Origin: Palsa-504 sp963753195
GTDB taxonomy: Bacteria > Actinomycetota > Actinomycetes > Streptosporangiales > Streptosporangiaceae
Length of the DNA stretch: 64,000 bases
Direction: 5' to 3'
Assembly: GCA_963753195.1 (NCBI GenBank)
Contig: CAVWBH010000009.1
Coordinates: forward strand, 1,178,001-1,242,000
In this document: piece after piece, positions 39,649 to 47,890 of the stretch
Layout: every line of letters begins with the position of its first letter
How positions within the stretch are numbered: the first letter of the stretch is position 1
Translations under genes and position numbers: made by a program
The notes under the pieces: model-generated
The model's input: only the letters and a program-made list of their open reading frames with translations
The model's database searches: none
What the model was told of the DNA's origin: nothing

Positions 39649-40092
39649 CTACTGCTCGATCTGCGTGATCTCATACGGCTGCGGCTGCTGCGCCTTATGC
39701 GGGTGGTCTGGCCCCGCGTACACCTTGAGCTTGGTCAGCGTCTTGCGGCCGAGCGAGTTCTTCGGCAGCATGCCGCGCACCGCCTTCTCGACCGCCTTCT
39801 CCGGGCTGGCCTCCATCAAGCTCGCGTACGACACGGCCCGCAAGCCACCCGGGTAACCGGAATGCCGGTAGGCGTGCTTCTGCTCCAGCTTGTTGCCGGA
39901 CAGCGCGACCTTCGCCGCGTTGATCACGATCACGAAGTCGCCCGTGTCCACATGCGGCGCGAAGATGGGCTTGTGCTTGCCGCGCAGCAGGACCGCCACG
40001 TGGCTGGCCAGGCGGCCGAGAACGACGTCGGAGGCGTCGATGACGTGCCACTGGCGGGTAATGTCACTGTCCTTCGGGCTGAAAGTGCGCAC
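39649..40092 (-). CDS. rplM: 50S ribosomal protein L13
   Basis: 147 residues from GTG 40092, the standard actinobacterial length and start (MRTFSPK). Seen: WHVIDASDVVLGRLAS, GKHKPIFAPHVDTGDFVIVINA, YRHSGYPGGLR, AVRGMLPKNSLGR, LKVYAGPDHPHKAQQP. The open frame extends far upstream, but without conserved sequence. First gene of the rplM-rpsI pair. Confidence 0.97.
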   Translation of the reverse strand: MRTFSPKDSDITRQWHVIDASDVVLGRLASHVAVLLRGKHKPIFAPHVDTGDFVIVINAAKVALSGNKLEQKHAYRHSGYPGGLRAVSYASLMEASPEKAVEKAVRGMLPKNSLGRKTLTKLKVYAGPDHPHKAQQPQPYEITQIEQ

Positions 40093-40305
40093 AGTCCTGA
40101 GCCTTCGCATAAGTATCGTGGTCGTGGCGTCCTGCACCTGCCGGCCGCCGTCTGGGGTGCTCCGCCGGAGCGCCGCGCTGAGCGCGCGCAGTCGGCATGC
40201 AGCGTGCATGCCCGTTGCGCATGACGCCCATGCAGCATACTGCGGTTCACCCGGTGATGCCAAAGCGGCGCCCCAGCCGCTGGCCACGGCGCTACCCTCG
40301 TCCGT

Positions 40306-41391
40306 ATGGATTATCAGGGTGCGAAGGGCACCCGGCCGGGCCCGGCCGGCGCTGACGCGCGCCAGCCGTCCCAGGCGGCCCCCGGTAATCCCGGATACGG
40401 GCCTGGCCCCGGGCTGGCCCCCGGTACCGGCAGCGGCGGCTACCAGGTCCTGGCGGCAGGCAGCGGCCCGCTGCAGGCCCTTGAGCCCAGCCGCACCCCC
40501 GCGCGGGGCTTCCCCCCGGTCCCGCCGGTCCACCAGGACGCCCCGGCCATTAACGACGCCCCCGCCAGCGACGGAGCGGGAAGCCCGGACCCATCGGACC
40601 CGGACCCATCGGACCCGGTCACGACGGGCCCGCGGCGGCGGCACGGCACCAGGCGTTCCGGCGGTCCCGGGCGCCGTCCATTCCGGGTGCGGTGGATAGC
40701 CGCGGCGGCCGCGGTGATCCTCGCGGCCGGCGGGTACGCCAGCTACCGGCTCATGTACGAGCCGCGGGTGAACGCCCCGGTGCCCGCGTCGCTGCGCCTG
40801 CCGACCACCGCCGCGGCCTCGCCCGCCTCCGATGCGGCCCTCGGCAAGTGGCAGCACATCAGCAGCCGGGCCGATGACCCGGCTGCGCTCTCGCTCGCCG
40901 AGCTCTACCCGGCCCAGTTCGAGCTGAACGGCAGCTCCTACATCAGGACCGCGGCCGCCACGAGCAAGAACTGCACGCTGGCGGTGTACGGCTCGGACCT
41001 GCAGACGGCGCTGCAGACCGCACACTGCTCCCAGGTGCTGCGGGCCAGCTACATCTCGGGAAACGGCACCATGATGGGCACCGTCGGCGTGGCCAACCTG
41101 ACCAGCACGTCCGCCGCCCAGAAGGCCGGCCAGGTCACCGGGCCGAACGAGATCATCGCGCCGCTCGCCGCGCAGAAGGGGCCGACCAGCAAGCTCGGCA
41201 ACGGCACGGGCGTCGTGCAGGCCGAGATCAAAGGGCACTACCTGATCTTGATGTGGGCCGAGTTCACCAGCCTGAAATCACCGTCGACGTCCGCCCAGCG
41301 CCAGCAGCTCGAGCAGTTCGCGGCGGACCTGGTCACCGGCAGCGCCAACATCGACCTCAGCACCAGGATGCTCACCGGCAAGCCTGCCTGA
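40306..41391 (+). CDS. single-TM protein with Pro-rich cytosolic part, unknown function
   Basis: 361 residues. Residues 1-125 are Pro/Gly/Ala-rich with a PSDPD repeat and an Arg-rich patch. One helix at about 131-148 (WIAAAAAVILAAGGYASY). The extracellular domain of about 200 residues has YPAQFELNGSSYIRTAA, two Cys (KNCTLAVYGSD and AHCSQVLRASY) and VVQAEIKGHYLILMWAEF. Found on the plus strand between rplM and truA, both minus; it ends 16 bases before the truA stop region. The family is not recognised, though similar proteins sit at this place in related actinomycetes as far as I recall. Confidence 0.65.
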   Translation: MDYQGAKGTRPGPAGADARQPSQAAPGNPGYGPGPGLAPGTGSGGYQVLAAGSGPLQALEPSRTPARGFPPVPPVHQDAPAINDAPASDGAGSPDPSDPDPSDPVTTGPRRRHGTRRSGGPGRRPFRVRWIAAAAAVILAAGGYASYRLMYEPRVNAPVPASLRLPTTAAASPASDAALGKWQHISSRADDPAALSLAELYPAQFELNGSSYIRTAAATSKNCTLAVYGSDLQTALQTAHCSQVLRASYISGNGTMMGTVGVANLTSTSAAQKAGQVTGPNEIIAPLAAQKGPTSKLGNGTGVVQAEIKGHYLILMWAEFTSLKSPSTSAQRQQLEQFAADLVTGSANIDLSTRMLTGKPA

Positions 41392-41406
41392 TAGCGCCAG
41401 CGCGCC

Positions 41407-42352
41407 CTACGGCGGCCCGGGGACGAGCGGCACCCGCAGCCTGCGGGTCTGCACGGCCCGCGCGGCCAGCTCGGCGGCCGCCGGGTAGCCCACCTCTTCC
41501 AGGCACAGCCCGTGCGGCGCCACCACCCGGACCGAGGGATCGCGCGCGGCGGCCGTGAGCACCTGCGCCGGCCAGCTCGGCGGCCTGCGTCCCTCGCCCA
41601 CGGCCAGCAGCGCCCCGACCAGGGCGCGGACCATGTTGTGGCAGAACGCGTCGGCGGTCACCGTCGCGACTCGCGGTGCCGTCGTCATCCCGCCGCCAGT
41701 TCAGGACGCGCAGCGTCCGGATGGTGGTCGCGCCCGGCCTGCGGCGGCAGAAAGCGGCGAAATCGTGCTCGCCCAGGAAGGCCAGCGCCGCCTCGTTCAT
41801 GGCGGTGAGGTCCAGCAGCCGGAAGGACCAGAGCGTCTCGTGCCTGCGCAGCGGATCGGCCCCGGCCGGATCGTCGCAGACCCGGTAGGAATAGCGGCGC
41901 CACAGCGCGGAGAAGCGCGCGTCGAACCCGTCCGGCGCCGGCCTCGCGGCGTGCACGCGGATATCGGGGGGAAGCGCCGCGGCCAGCCGGGCCACCGGAT
42001 CCCGGCGGGCAGGCGGCTGGCCCACGGTATTTTGGCCTGCTGTGCCCTGATCTGCTGTCCCCTGGTCTGCAGTGCCCTGGCCCGCACTGCCCTGGCCTGA
42101 GAGCGCCGCCCAGGCCTGGGCGGGCACGTCCGTGTGAACGACCTGCCCGCGGGCGTGGACGCCCGCGTCGGTGCGCCCGGCCACGGTCAGGTGGGGCGGG
42201 CCGGGCAGGCGCAGCACCCGGCCGAGCACCCCGGCCAGGACCTCCTCGACCGTGCGCCTGCCGGGCTGCGCCGCCCACCCGGAAAACCCTGATCCGTCGT
42301 AGCCCAGGACAATCCGGAGCCGAACGGGCTGTGGTTCGTCTGCCACGCCCAC
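41407..42352 (-). CDS. truA: tRNA pseudouridine(38-40) synthase, frame broken by one base
   Basis: The N-terminal part is in one frame: RIVLGYDGSGFSGWAAQPGRRTVEEVL, TVAGRTDAGVHARGQVVH (catalytic Asp in GRTDAGVHA), FDARFSALWRRYSYRVCD, NEAALAFLGEHDFAAFCRR. It continues in the next frame from about 41688: VTADAFCHNMVRALVGALLAVGEGRRPP, ARDPSVRVVAPHGLCLEEVGYP. Removing one base near 41670-41690 gives a 314-residue enzyme. An insert made of four 15-bp repeats lies in the first half. The continuous frame as read would end at 41372 with a non-native tail. Confidence 0.85.
42040..42099 (-). repeat. four 15-bp tandem units inside truA
   Basis: Units of 15 bases (CTGTGCCCTGATCTG type) at 42040-42054, 42055-42069, 42070-42084 and 42085-42099, each with two to four differences. 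In TruA they code a G-Q-G/N-T/S-A/V-like pentapeptide run between the catalytic region and the next conserved block, where homologs have a shorter loop. Confidence 0.75.
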
Positions 42353-42368
42353 CTCACCCGGTCAGGGG

Positions 42369-43013
42369 CTAGGCGTCCCGGTTCTCGTCTTCGTCTTCGT
42401 CTTCGGCCTCGTCGCCTGCGGCGTCAGCGTCACCGGTGCCGGCGACGTCGGCTTCGCCGGTGACCTGGCGGTCGTCGGCGTCGTCGGCCGTGGTGACTGC
42501 GGCCGCGTCGGCGGCCTCGTCGGTCACGGCCGGTTCAGCCGGCGCGTCGGCCTCGGCCTCCGGCTCGGCTACCGCGGTGGCGGCCGGGGCGGCCGGGGTT
42601 GCGGCGGCGCTCGCCTCGGCGCGGCGGGCGCGGCGGCGGGGCCTGGCCGCCACGGGCTCGCCGCGGACCAGCTCAATGACCGCCATCGCGGCGTTGTCGC
42701 CCTTCCGGGGGCCGATCTTGGTGATCCGGGTGTACCCGCCGTCGCGCTCGGAGAACTCGGGGGCGATCTCGGTGAACAGCTGGTGCACCACGCCCTTGTC
42801 CGTGACCACGGTCAGCACGTGCCGCCGGGCGTGCAGGTCACCGCGCTTGGCGAAGGTGATCAGCCGTTCGGCGACCGGACGGAGCCGACGGGCCTTGGCC
42901 TCGGTGGTCGTGATCCGGCCGTGCTGGAACAGCGCGGTGGCCAGATTAGCCAGGATGTGCCGCTCGTGAGCCGGGCTGCCGCCCAAGCGGTGGCCCTTGG
43001 TGGGCGTGGGCAT
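42369..43013 (-). CDS. rplQ: 50S ribosomal protein L17, extended C-terminus
   Basis: 214 residues. The core is residues 1-120: TKGHRLGGSPAHERHILANLATALF, TTTEAKARRLRPVAERLITFAKRGD, DKGVVHQLF, GYTRITKIGPRKGDNAAMAVIELV. About 90 Ala/Glu/Asp-rich residues follow, an extension common in actinomycetes. 49 bases after rpoA; last ribosomal gene of the alpha operon. Confidence 0.97.
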   Translation of the reverse strand: MPTPTKGHRLGGSPAHERHILANLATALFQHGRITTTEAKARRLRPVAERLITFAKRGDLHARRHVLTVVTDKGVVHQLFTEIAPEFSERDGGYTRITKIGPRKGDNAAMAVIELVRGEPVAARPRRRARRAEASAAATPAAPAATAVAEPEAEADAPAEPAVTDEAADAAAVTTADDADDRQVTGEADVAGTGDADAAGDEAEDEDEDENRDA

Positions 43014-43062
43014 ACGGACCTCTCTTGCTCTTCAACGCAGGGGTGGCGGACGCCACTCCATG

Positions 43063-44076
43063 TCAGTACTGCTCGGTCTCCACGTAGCTCTCGTCATCGT
43101 CGCTGTAGGCGCCCACCGCGGTGCTCGGGTCGAATCCGGGCGGCGAGTCCTTGAGCGACAGGCCCATGTCGATCAGCTTCTGCTTGACTTCCTCGATCGA
43201 CTTGGCGCCGAAGTTCCGGATGTCGAGCAGGTCCTGCTCGCTGCGGCCGACCAGTTCGCCGACCGTGTGGATGCCCTCGCGCTTGAGGCAGTTGTAGGAC
43301 CGGACGGTCAGGTTGAGGTCCTCGATCGGCAGGGCCAGGTCCGCGGCCAGCGCGGCGTCCGTCGGGGAGGGGCCGATGTCGATACCCTCGGCGTCGACGT
43401 TGAGCTCCCGGGCCAGCCCGAACAGCTCGACCAGCGTCTTGCCCGCGCTCGCCACCGCGTCTCGCGGCCGCATGCACGGCTTGGTCTCCACGTCGAGGAT
43501 CAGCCGGTCGAAGTCGGTGCGCTGCTCGACACGGGTGGCTTCCACCTTGTAGGTCACCCGGAGCACGGGCGAGTAGATGGAGTCGATCGGCACCCGGCCG
43601 ATCTCCTGGCCCGGCTGCTTGTTCTGGGTGGCCGAGACGTAGCCGCGGCCACGCTCCACGGTCAGCTCCATCTCGAGCCGGCCCTTGGCGTTCAGCGTGG
43701 CGACGTGCAGCTCGGGGTTGTGCACCTCGACGCCGGCCGGCGGCGCGATGTCGGCCGCGGTCACCTCACCGGGGCCCTGCTTGCGCAGGTACATCACGAC
43801 GGGCTCGTCGTGCTCGGAGGACACCACCAGTTCCTTCAGGTTCAGGATGATGTCGGTGACATCCTCCTTCACGCCCGGGACGGTGGAGAACTCGTGCAGG
43901 ACGCCCTCGATCCTGATGCTGGTCACGGCCGCACCGGGGATGGAGGACAGGAGCGTCCGGCGGAGCGAGTTGCCGATGGTGTAGCCGAAGCCCGGCTCGA
44001 GCGGCTCGATGACGAACCGGGACCGGAACTCGTCTACCTGCTCCTCGGAAAGGGAGGGGCGCTGAGCGATGAGCAT
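43063..44076 (-). CDS. rpoA: RNA polymerase alpha subunit
   Basis: 337 residues. N-terminal assembly domain: RFVIEPLEPGFGYTIGNSLRRTLLSSIPGAAVTS (dimer interface), ERGRGYVSA, IYSPVLRVTYKVEATRVEQRTDFDRLILD. C-terminal domain: IEDLNLTVRSYNCLKREGIHTVGELVGRSEQDLLDIRNFGAKSIEEVKQKL, the UP-element and activator-binding fold. Preceded by a 166-base spacer with four hairpins that separates it from rpsD. Confidence 0.98.
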   Translation of the reverse strand: MLIAQRPSLSEEQVDEFRSRFVIEPLEPGFGYTIGNSLRRTLLSSIPGAAVTSIRIEGVLHEFSTVPGVKEDVTDIILNLKELVVSSEHDEPVVMYLRKQGPGEVTAADIAPPAGVEVHNPELHVATLNAKGRLEMELTVERGRGYVSATQNKQPGQEIGRVPIDSIYSPVLRVTYKVEATRVEQRTDFDRLILDVETKPCMRPRDAVASAGKTLVELFGLARELNVDAEGIDIGPSPTDAALAADLALPIEDLNLTVRSYNCLKREGIHTVGELVGRSEQDLLDIRNFGAKSIEEVKQKLIDMGLSLKDSPPGFDPSTAVGAYSDDDESYVETEQY

Positions 44077-44120
44077 TGATATTCCTTTCCACGACGCCCG
44101 CTATATGACGTTGTGTTCGT

Positions 44121-44243
44121 TTTCCGGGGGATACCCCCGGAAACCCCAAGTCGGGGGGATGCCATCCCCCGACGACCCCCCTGGCCGGGGCGAGCCCCGG
44201 AGGGAGACAATTTCCGGCGGGCCGTCGAGGCCCGCCGGAAATT
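44121..44243. terminator. array of four hairpins between rpsD and rpoA
   Basis: From rpoA towards rpsD: TTTCCGGGGG/CCCCCGGAAA (44121-44143, 3-base loop); TCGGGGGGAT/ATCCCCCGA (44151-44172, one bulge); CCGGGG/CCCCGG (44185-44200); and a perfect 15-bp stem at 44209-44223 and 44229-44243 with a 5-base loop, whose right arm reaches the rpsD stop codon. They could attenuate or terminate transcription, or process the mRNA between the ribosomal-protein and polymerase genes. Confidence 0.7.
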
Positions 44244-44869
44244 TACTTCGAGTAGAACTCGACGATGAGCTGTTCCTGGACCTGAGTGTCGATCTGGGCC
44301 CGGACGGGCAGCGAGTGCACCAGGATCCGCATGTGGTCGGGGACCACCTCGAGCCAGGCTGGCACCGGCCGCTCGCCAATCTCGGCCTGGGCGACGATGA
44401 ACGGGGTCTGCTCGCGGGCCTTGGCGGTCACCTCGACGATGTCGTTCTCGCTGACCCGGTAGGACGGGATGTCGACCTTGCGGCCGTTCACGGTGAAGTG
44501 CCCGTGCGTCACCAGCTGGCGGGCCATGTCGCGGCTCTTCGCGAAGCCTGCGCGGAACACCACGTTGTCCAGGCGGCGCTCGAGCAGCTGGAGCATGGTC
44601 TCGCCGGTCCGGCCGTGCTTGCGGGCCGCCTCTTCGTAGTAGCCATGGAACTGGCGCTCGAGGATGCCGTAGATCCGGCGGGCCTTCTGCTTCTCCCGGA
44701 TCTGCTGCAGGTAGTCGCCTTCCTTGGGCCGGTTGCGGCCGTGCTCACCCGGCGGGTAGGGCCGGATCTCAATCGGGCACTTGGGCGAGTCGCACTTGGC
44801 GCCCTTGAGGAAGAGCTTGGTCTTCTCCCGGCGGCAGAGCTTGCAGTCCGGGCCTGTGTATCGAGCCAT
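44243..44869 (-). CDS. rpsD: 30S ribosomal protein S4 (zinc-binding C+ type)
   Basis: 208 residues from ATG 44869. Four Cys at the N-terminus (CKLC and CDSPKC) form the zinc site. PYPPGEHGRNRPKEGDYLQQIREKQKARRIYG, then the S4 RNA-binding domain (LERRLDNVVFRAGFAKSRDMARQLVTHGHFTVNGRKVDIPSYRV) follow. Also a regulator of its operon in many bacteria. The ending FYSK-stop lies against a strong hairpin. Confidence 0.98.
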   Translation of the reverse strand: MARYTGPDCKLCRREKTKLFLKGAKCDSPKCPIEIRPYPPGEHGRNRPKEGDYLQQIREKQKARRIYGILERQFHGYYEEAARKHGRTGETMLQLLERRLDNVVFRAGFAKSRDMARQLVTHGHFTVNGRKVDIPSYRVSENDIVEVTAKAREQTPFIVAQAEIGERPVPAWLEVVPDHMRILVHSLPVRAQIDTQVQEQLIVEFYSK

Positions 44870-44883
44870 GGTGTCGCTGTCTC

Positions 44884-45291
44884 CTAGACCCGGCGGCGCT
44901 TGGGCGGCCGGCAGCCATTGTGCGGTACGGGGGTCATGTCCTGGATCGAGCCGACCTCCAGCCCGGTCGCCTGCAGGGACCGGATGGCGGTCTCCCGGCC
45001 CGAGCCCGGGCCCTTGACGAAGACGTCGACCTTCCGCATGCCATGCTCCATGGCCCGGCGGGCGGCGGCTTCCGCCGCCATCTGGGCCGCGTACGGGGTC
45101 GACTTCCGGGATCCCTTGAACCCCACCTGACCCGCGGACGCCCACGAGATGACGTTGCCCAGCGGGTCGGTGATCGAGATGATCGTGTTGTTGAACGTGC
45201 TCCTGATGTGGGCATGCCCGTGAGCGACGTTCTTCCGCTCCTTGCGGCGCACCTTCTTAGCGGCGGCCTGCTGGCGGGTCCTAGGCGGCAT
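44884..45291 (-). CDS. rpsK: 30S ribosomal protein S11
   Basis: 135 residues. Core: GHAHIRSTFNNTIISITDPLGNVISWASAG, FKGSRKSTPYAAQMAAEAAARRAMEHG, VKGPGSGRETAIRSLQATGLEVGSIQDMTPVPHNGCRPPKRRRV. Forms the platform of the 30S with S18 and S6. 14 bases upstream of rpsD and 36 bases behind rpsM. Confidence 0.98.
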   Translation of the reverse strand: MPPRTRQQAAAKKVRRKERKNVAHGHAHIRSTFNNTIISITDPLGNVISWASAGQVGFKGSRKSTPYAAQMAAEAAARRAMEHGMRKVDVFVKGPGSGRETAIRSLQATGLEVGSIQDMTPVPHNGCRPPKRRRV

Positions 45292-45327
45292 CTGCGTCCT
45301 TCGAGGTGATCGGTCCGTGCGGACTAC

Positions 45328-45708
45328 TTACTTCTTCCCGGCCTTCTTCTTACCGGCTACCGTCTTCTTCTTGCCCTTGCGGGTGCGTGCGTTGGTCTGC
45401 GTCCGCTGCCCGTGCACGGGAAGCCCGCGGCGGTGGCGGATGCCCTGGTAGCAGCCGATCTCGACCTTGCGCCGGATGTCGGCTTGGACCTCGCGGCGCA
45501 GGTCGCCTTCGACCTGGTAGCTGGCGTCGATCCAGTCACGGAGCTTGAGCAGCTCCTCGTCGGTCAGATTGCTGACCCTGGTGTCGCCGCTGATACTGGT
45601 GGCGTCCAGCGTCTGCAGCGCCCTGGTGCGGCCGATGCCGTAAATGTAGGTAAGCGCGACCTCGAGCCGCTTGTCGCGGGGTAGGTCAACGCCGGAAAGC
45701 CTGGCCAT
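45328..45708 (-). CDS. rpsM: 30S ribosomal protein S13
   Basis: 126 residues. MARLSGVDLPRDKRLEVALTYIYGIG, SNLTDEELLKLRDWID, DIRRKVEIGCYQGIRHRRGLPVHGQRTQTNARTRKGKKK: the 30S head protein that contacts L5 and the P-site tRNA. Lys-rich tail. A 133-base spacer with small hairpins (for example GGGTGAG/CTCACCC near 45795-45811) lies between it and rpmJ. Confidence 0.98.
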   Translation of the reverse strand: MARLSGVDLPRDKRLEVALTYIYGIGRTRALQTLDATSISGDTRVSNLTDEELLKLRDWIDASYQVEGDLRREVQADIRRKVEIGCYQGIRHRRGLPVHGQRTQTNARTRKGKKKTVAGKKKAGKK

Positions 45709-45840
45709 GTGCGGGCAGTTCTCCTTCGTCTTGCGGAGGTCCTACGCGCCGCCCCATGCCCTGCCCGGACATGGCCCCGGCCTCCGTCCGGGGGTGAGCA
45801 GCCTCACCCGGCTGCCTGCGGTGCGCGCTTGTCTGGTGCG

Positions 45841-45954
45841 TCAGCCCTGACGCTGCTTGTGCCTCGGGTCCGTGCAGATGACCATGACGCGGCCGTGCCG
45901 GCGAATGATCCGGCACTTGCTGCAGATCTTCTTGACGCTCGGCTTGACCTTCAC
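45841..45954 (-). CDS. rpmJ: 50S ribosomal protein L36 (zinc-binding C+ type)
   Basis: 37 residues from GTG 45954, with GTGGAG about 8 bases upstream. MKVKPSVKKICSKCRIIRR, then VICTDPRHKQRQG: three Cys and one His make the zinc ribbon. Standard place after infA in the alpha operon. Too short for usual ORF cut-offs but unmistakable. Confidence 0.97.
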   Translation of the reverse strand: MKVKPSVKKICSKCRIIRRHGRVMVICTDPRHKQRQG

Positions 45955-45986
45955 GGTGCTGTCTCCACTAAGTCTGCTGAGTGTTG

Positions 45987-46208
45987 TTACTTGTATCGGT
46001 ACACGATCCGCCCACGACTGAGGTCGTAGGGGCTGAGCTCTACGACGACCCGGTCGTCAGGCAGGATGCGGATGTAGTGCATCCGCATCTTCCCGCTGAT
46101 GTGAGCGAGAACCTTGTGCCCGTTCTCCAGCTCCACCCGGAAGAAGGCATTCGGCAATGATTCGACAACCGTGCCCTCAATCTCGATGGCGCCGTCTTTC
46201 TTGGGCAT
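45987..46208 (-). CDS. infA: translation initiation factor IF-1
   Basis: 73 residues, OB fold: MPKKDGAIEIEGTVVESLPNAFFRVELENGHKVLAHISGKMRMHYIRILPDDRVVVELSPYDLSRGRIVYRYK in outline (full family length, all motifs intact from GAIEIEGTV to RGRIVYRYK). Binds the 30S A site during initiation. Opens the infA-rpmJ-rpsM-rpsK-rpsD-rpoA-rplQ run after a 300-base non-coding leader. Confidence 0.98.
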   Translation of the reverse strand: MPKKDGAIEIEGTVVESLPNAFFRVELENGHKVLAHISGKMRMHYIRILPDDRVVVELSPYDLSRGRIVYRYK

Positions 46209-46508
46209 ATCCTCCGCGCTTCGCTCTGTAGGTTGGTAATCCGCGCCGGAGCGCGGCTGGCCGGCCGTACGGATCTAGCCAGGCCATCCGGCTGGACGGC
46301 TATCCTGGCCCCGCCCGGCTCACGCCCGTGCTGACTAAACAGCAGGACGAGGAAACCAGGAAGGGTACCGCCGGGTCCGTACCGCTCGCCTACGCGAACC
46401 CCCGGGTGCTAACCACGAGGAACCCAACGGATGGGCCGGAGATGAGTGTACTCGACCACCGGCCTCAACGCGAACCGTCCGGATAGTAAGACACCAGGCG
46501 GCCGATGG
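46209..46508. other. non-coding leader/promoter region of infA
   Basis: 300 bases without a convincing gene. It follows the DUF1707 gene and must contain the promoter and leader of the infA operon. An imperfect inverted repeat (TAGCCAGGCC ... GGCTATCCTGGCC, about 46275-46312) could form a leader structure. No promoter boxes could be fixed. Confidence 0.4.
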
Positions 46509-46967
46509 CTATTCCCGGCGGCGCCGGGCGCGCCGGACGGTCACCCATATCCATGGGATCACGACCAGCAGCCACCACGGGAACCAGGTCCCGGCGCCGA
46601 CCACCGCGGCCACCGCCCAGACGGCGATGAGCGCGCCTGCTACCGCGCCCCACGCCCCCATGGCCAGCGTGCCGGGCGAAAAGACCGGCGGGTTACCCGG
46701 ATCCCTCGGCACCAGCGACTGGTGCGGGAGGCCCGCTGGCCGGCGCAGCGACTCGTCCGGCAGCCGGTACAAGTCGATGACCGGCAGATCCGTCAGCAGC
46801 TCGTCGAGCTCGCCCAGCGTTTTGGCGTCGAGCGCGGCGTCCATGCGCTCGCCGAACTCCTCGGCGGTCAGCCGGCCCGCGGCGTGGTGCTCGCGCAGCA
46901 GCGCGGTGACACGGTCGCGATCCGCGTCCGAGGCGCGGATCCGCGGATCACCAGGCACCGGGCACAC
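46509..46967 (-). CDS. DUF1707 (SHOCT-like) membrane protein
   Basis: About 152 residues from GTG 46967 (GGAAGG nearby); the GTG at 46958 is an alternative start. The DUF1707 domain is clear: DPRIRASDADRDRVTALLREHHAAGRLTAEEFGERMDAALDAKTLGELDELLTDLP in outline. Then two hydrophobic helices (MGAWGAVAGALIAVWAVAAVVGAG and WFPWWLLVVIPWIWVTV) and an RRARRRR end. Role unknown; such proteins are common in actinomycetes. It sits between map and infA. Confidence 0.85.
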   Translation of the reverse strand: MCPVPGDPRIRASDADRDRVTALLREHHAAGRLTAEEFGERMDAALDAKTLGELDELLTDLPVIDLYRLPDESLRRPAGLPHQSLVPRDPGNPPVFSPGTLAMGAWGAVAGALIAVWAVAAVVGAGTWFPWWLLVVIPWIWVTVRRARRRRE

Positions 46968-46976
46968 ACCTTCCTT

Positions 46977-47042
46977 CCCGACCAACCGACCCCGGCCGAC
47001 CGCCCGGTCTTCCCGACCAACCAGCCCCGGCCGACCGCCCGG
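46977..47042. repeat. 31-bp direct repeat, 35-bp period
   Basis: Two copies (46977-47007 and 47012-47042) differing at two positions, each containing CCCGGCCGACCGCCCGG. They fill the gap between the map stop and the DUF1707 start, so the second copy also forms the leader of DUF1707. Confidence 0.8.
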
Positions 47043-47043
47043 C

Positions 47044-47889
47044 TCAGGCCGGCGGAACCCTCGCGGGGTCCTTGTCTCTAGTATCGCCCAGCCGCGACTG
47101 GCCACCGTCCTTCGCGGTCAGCACCCACGGCCCGGCGGGAGTGATCGCCACCGTGTGCTCGAAATGCGCGGCCCAGCTCCCGTCCGCGGTGGTGACGGTC
47201 CAGCCGTCGCCGAGCAGGACCGTCTCTGGGTCGCCGAGCACGATCATCGGCTCGATGGCCAGCGCCATGCCGGCCTGCAGCCGCGGCCCGCGGCCCGCGC
47301 GCCCGTAGTTCGGCACCGGCGGATCCATGTGCATCGCGGTGCCGATGCCGTGCCCGGTGTACTCCTCGACCACGCCGTACCGGCCGGACCGGGCGACGCT
47401 GGCCTCCACGGCGTGCCCGATGTCGCCCAGCCGGCCGCCGCCGCGGGCCTGCGCGATCCCCTGCCACAGCGCGTCCTCGCACGCGCGCAGCAGCGCGGCA
47501 TGCTCGGCGGTGATCGTGCCCACGCCCACGGTGATGGCCGCATCCCCGTGCCACCCGTTGACGATGGCGCCGCAGTCGATGGAGACGATGTCACCGGCGG
47601 CCAGCCGCCGGTCCGGCCTCGGGATGCCATGCACGATCTCGTCGTTCACCGAGGTGCACAGCGTGGCGGGATACCCGTGGTAGCCCGTGAACGACGGGAT
47701 GGCGCCCGCCGCGCGGATCTCGCGCTCGGCGATCGCGTCAAGCTCGGCGGTACTGACGCCGGGCTGGACCGCCGCAGCGGCCACCTCGAGCGCACGCGCC
47801 ACGACCAGCCCGGCCTCGCGCATGATGGCGATCTGCTCAGGCGACTTGATCTCGATCTCCAGCCCGCGACGCGGCCACACGGCAGCCAT
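47044..47889 (-). CDS. map: methionine aminopeptidase, type I
   Basis: 281 residues from ATG 47889, one base after the adk stop. Metal ligands in IDCGAIVNGWHGDAAITVG (two Asp), YTGHGIGTAMHMDP (His), LAIEPMI (Glu) and AHFEHTVAI (Glu). Substrate-binding His in GYHGYPATLCTSVNDEIVHGIP. Removes the initiator Met. Normal place after adk. Confidence 0.97.
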   Translation of the reverse strand: MAAVWPRRGLEIEIKSPEQIAIMREAGLVVARALEVAAAAVQPGVSTAELDAIAEREIRAAGAIPSFTGYHGYPATLCTSVNDEIVHGIPRPDRRLAAGDIVSIDCGAIVNGWHGDAAITVGVGTITAEHAALLRACEDALWQGIAQARGGGRLGDIGHAVEASVARSGRYGVVEEYTGHGIGTAMHMDPPVPNYGRAGRGPRLQAGMALAIEPMIVLGDPETVLLGDGWTVTTADGSWAAHFEHTVAITPAGPWVLTAKDGGQSRLGDTRDKDPARVPPA

Positions 47890-47890
47890 C

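Noticed and set aside
45709..45840. A possible small gene between rpsM and rpmJ
   Set aside because: The one open frame (45686-45916) is Pro/His-rich and overlaps both neighbours; small hairpins explain the sequence better.
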